Shown piece by piece: positions 6,078 to 6,510 of a DNA stretch of 6,510 nt. The notes under the pieces are model-generated. The model saw nothing but the letters and a program-made list of their open reading frames with translations. It was not told where the DNA came from and searched no databases. Positions within the stretch are counted from its first letter, which is position 1. Each line of letters opens with the position of its first letter. Source of the DNA: Spirochaetaceae bacterium (GTDB taxonomy: Bacteria; Spirochaetota; Spirochaetia; SZUA-6; Bin103); the NCBI GenBank assembly GCA_026710565.1, contig JAPOQV010000094.1, positions 1-6,510 of the forward strand. The letters are read 5' to 3'. The translations under genes were made by a program, and so were the position numbers.

Positions 6078-6510
6078 ATGCGGAAGTTCAATACGGAAGG
6101 CCCGATCCGCGCGGACCGGCACTATCACATCCCGCCGCTGACCCGGATCGATCTCGACGGCGTGCTCGGCCGAGGATCTGTCTTACGTCCGTGACTTGGG
6201 GCTGGTGGCGGAGGACACCGGCGGCCCACCGCGCTCTCCGCGCATCGCCAACCCGATCTACGCGGAGGTGGTGCCGCGCCACCTGAACTACGTGGTACAG
6301 GAGGCGCTGCCGCAGGAGATGGCGTGGTACGTGGACAGTGCGGGCAACCTGGACGTGGCGGGGCTGATCGCGGCGTTCCAGACCTTCTTCCGGGAGCACT
6401 CCGAGCACTGGGTGCAGCGCTTCGAGCAATACCACGAGGCAGGACCGCAGTTGCTGCTGCAAGCGCACCTGCAGCGCGTCGTCAACGGGCGGATCGAGCG
6501 GGAGTATGCG
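6078..6510 (+). pseudogene. Internally deleted AAA-ATPase / PD-(D/E)XK family gene
   Basis: The ATG at 6078 starts MRKFNTEGPIRADRHYHIPP, then LTRIDLDGVLG, the characteristic N-terminus of a bacterial AAA-ATPase-like family that ends in a PD-(D/E)XK nuclease-type domain. In the family this is followed within a few residues by a strand and the Walker A loop. Here, after codon 31 (6170), that frame goes to RGSVLRP and a stop at 6192-6194. From 6172 a different frame carries the family's C-terminal part: DLSYVRDLGLVAED, RIANPIYAEVVPRHLNYVVQ, AFQTFFREHSEHWVQRFEQY and QLLLQAHLQRVVNGRIEREY, running off the window end. Walker A, Walker B and sensor regions, roughly 300 residues by memory of the family, are missing, and the junction shifts frame by one. 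The C-terminal frame has no good start (a stop is at 6139-6141). It is a deletion remnant of a self-like or defence-like ATPase whose role is not established. Confidence 0.75.

Noticed and set aside
5976..6128. N-terminal extension of the glycosidase to the ATG at 6128
   Set aside because: The 51 added residues do not look like the family, and they overlap the conserved start of the divergent AAA gene on the other strand.
4755..6194. A 479-codon plus-strand open frame opposite the glycosidase that ends in the AAA gene N-terminus
   Set aside because: Only its last 38 codons (from 6078) are genuine; the rest is antisense to the glycosidase gene and has no family resemblance.
1..6510. CRISPR array, tRNA, rRNA or complete insertion sequence
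   Set aside because: No regularly spaced repeats, no cloverleaf-like conserved arms, and no transposase motif or terminal inverted repeats were seen on either strand.

Overview
The window comes from a GC-rich bacterium: most of it looks to be in the mid-to-high 60s % GC by eye. It holds one coherent minus-strand operon followed by a scarred accessory stretch. Nothing in it fixes the taxonomy. The mix of a GHL10-type glycosidase, duplicated Opp ATPase sequence, a DUF433/DUF5615 pair and an AAA/PD-(D/E)XK gene recalls high-GC marine or sponge-associated Spirochaetota, Chloroflexota or Poribacteria genomes. That is a family-level impression, not a placement.

Right half (about 6.0 to 2.2 kb, minus strand): a tight three-gene unit. 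A cytoplasmic glycoside-hydrolase-like TIM-barrel protein (5975-4353) overlaps oppD (4356-3244) by the ATGA arrangement, and oppD is followed 28 bases later by oppF (3215-2199). The two ATPases carry all ABC nucleotide-binding motifs and the four-cysteine oligo_HPY tail. No permease or solute-binding protein gene lies in the window, so the ATPases must work with membrane components encoded elsewhere.

Middle (2.2 to 1.46 kb, minus strand): a DUF433 antitoxin-like gene with a good Shine-Dalgarno sequence ends in TGA directly followed by the ATG of a DUF5615 (PIN-like toxin) gene. That toxin gene is frameshifted near codon 17 and cut off after about 25 codons. It runs straight into a degenerate, indel-ridden second copy of the last 300 bases of oppF. 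The DUF433 gene is therefore bracketed by two direct repeats of the oppF 3' end, one intact and one decayed.

Left (1.46 kb to 1): immediately beyond the decayed oppF tail lies a gene of clearly different composition (two sampled lines are 48% GC), encoding a 329-residue mostly helical protein I do not recognise. This looks like an acquired gene parked behind an operon end. Positions 1-417 hold no gene I can support.

Far right (6078-6510, plus strand): the divergent gene is the start and end of an AAA-ATPase/PD-(D/E)XK family protein. The first 31 codons are joined out of frame to a C-terminal segment, so the whole ATPase core is missing. Overall, a working uptake/glycosidase operon is flanked on both sides by gene wrecks: a broken toxin, a broken ATPase paralogue tail and a gutted AAA gene.
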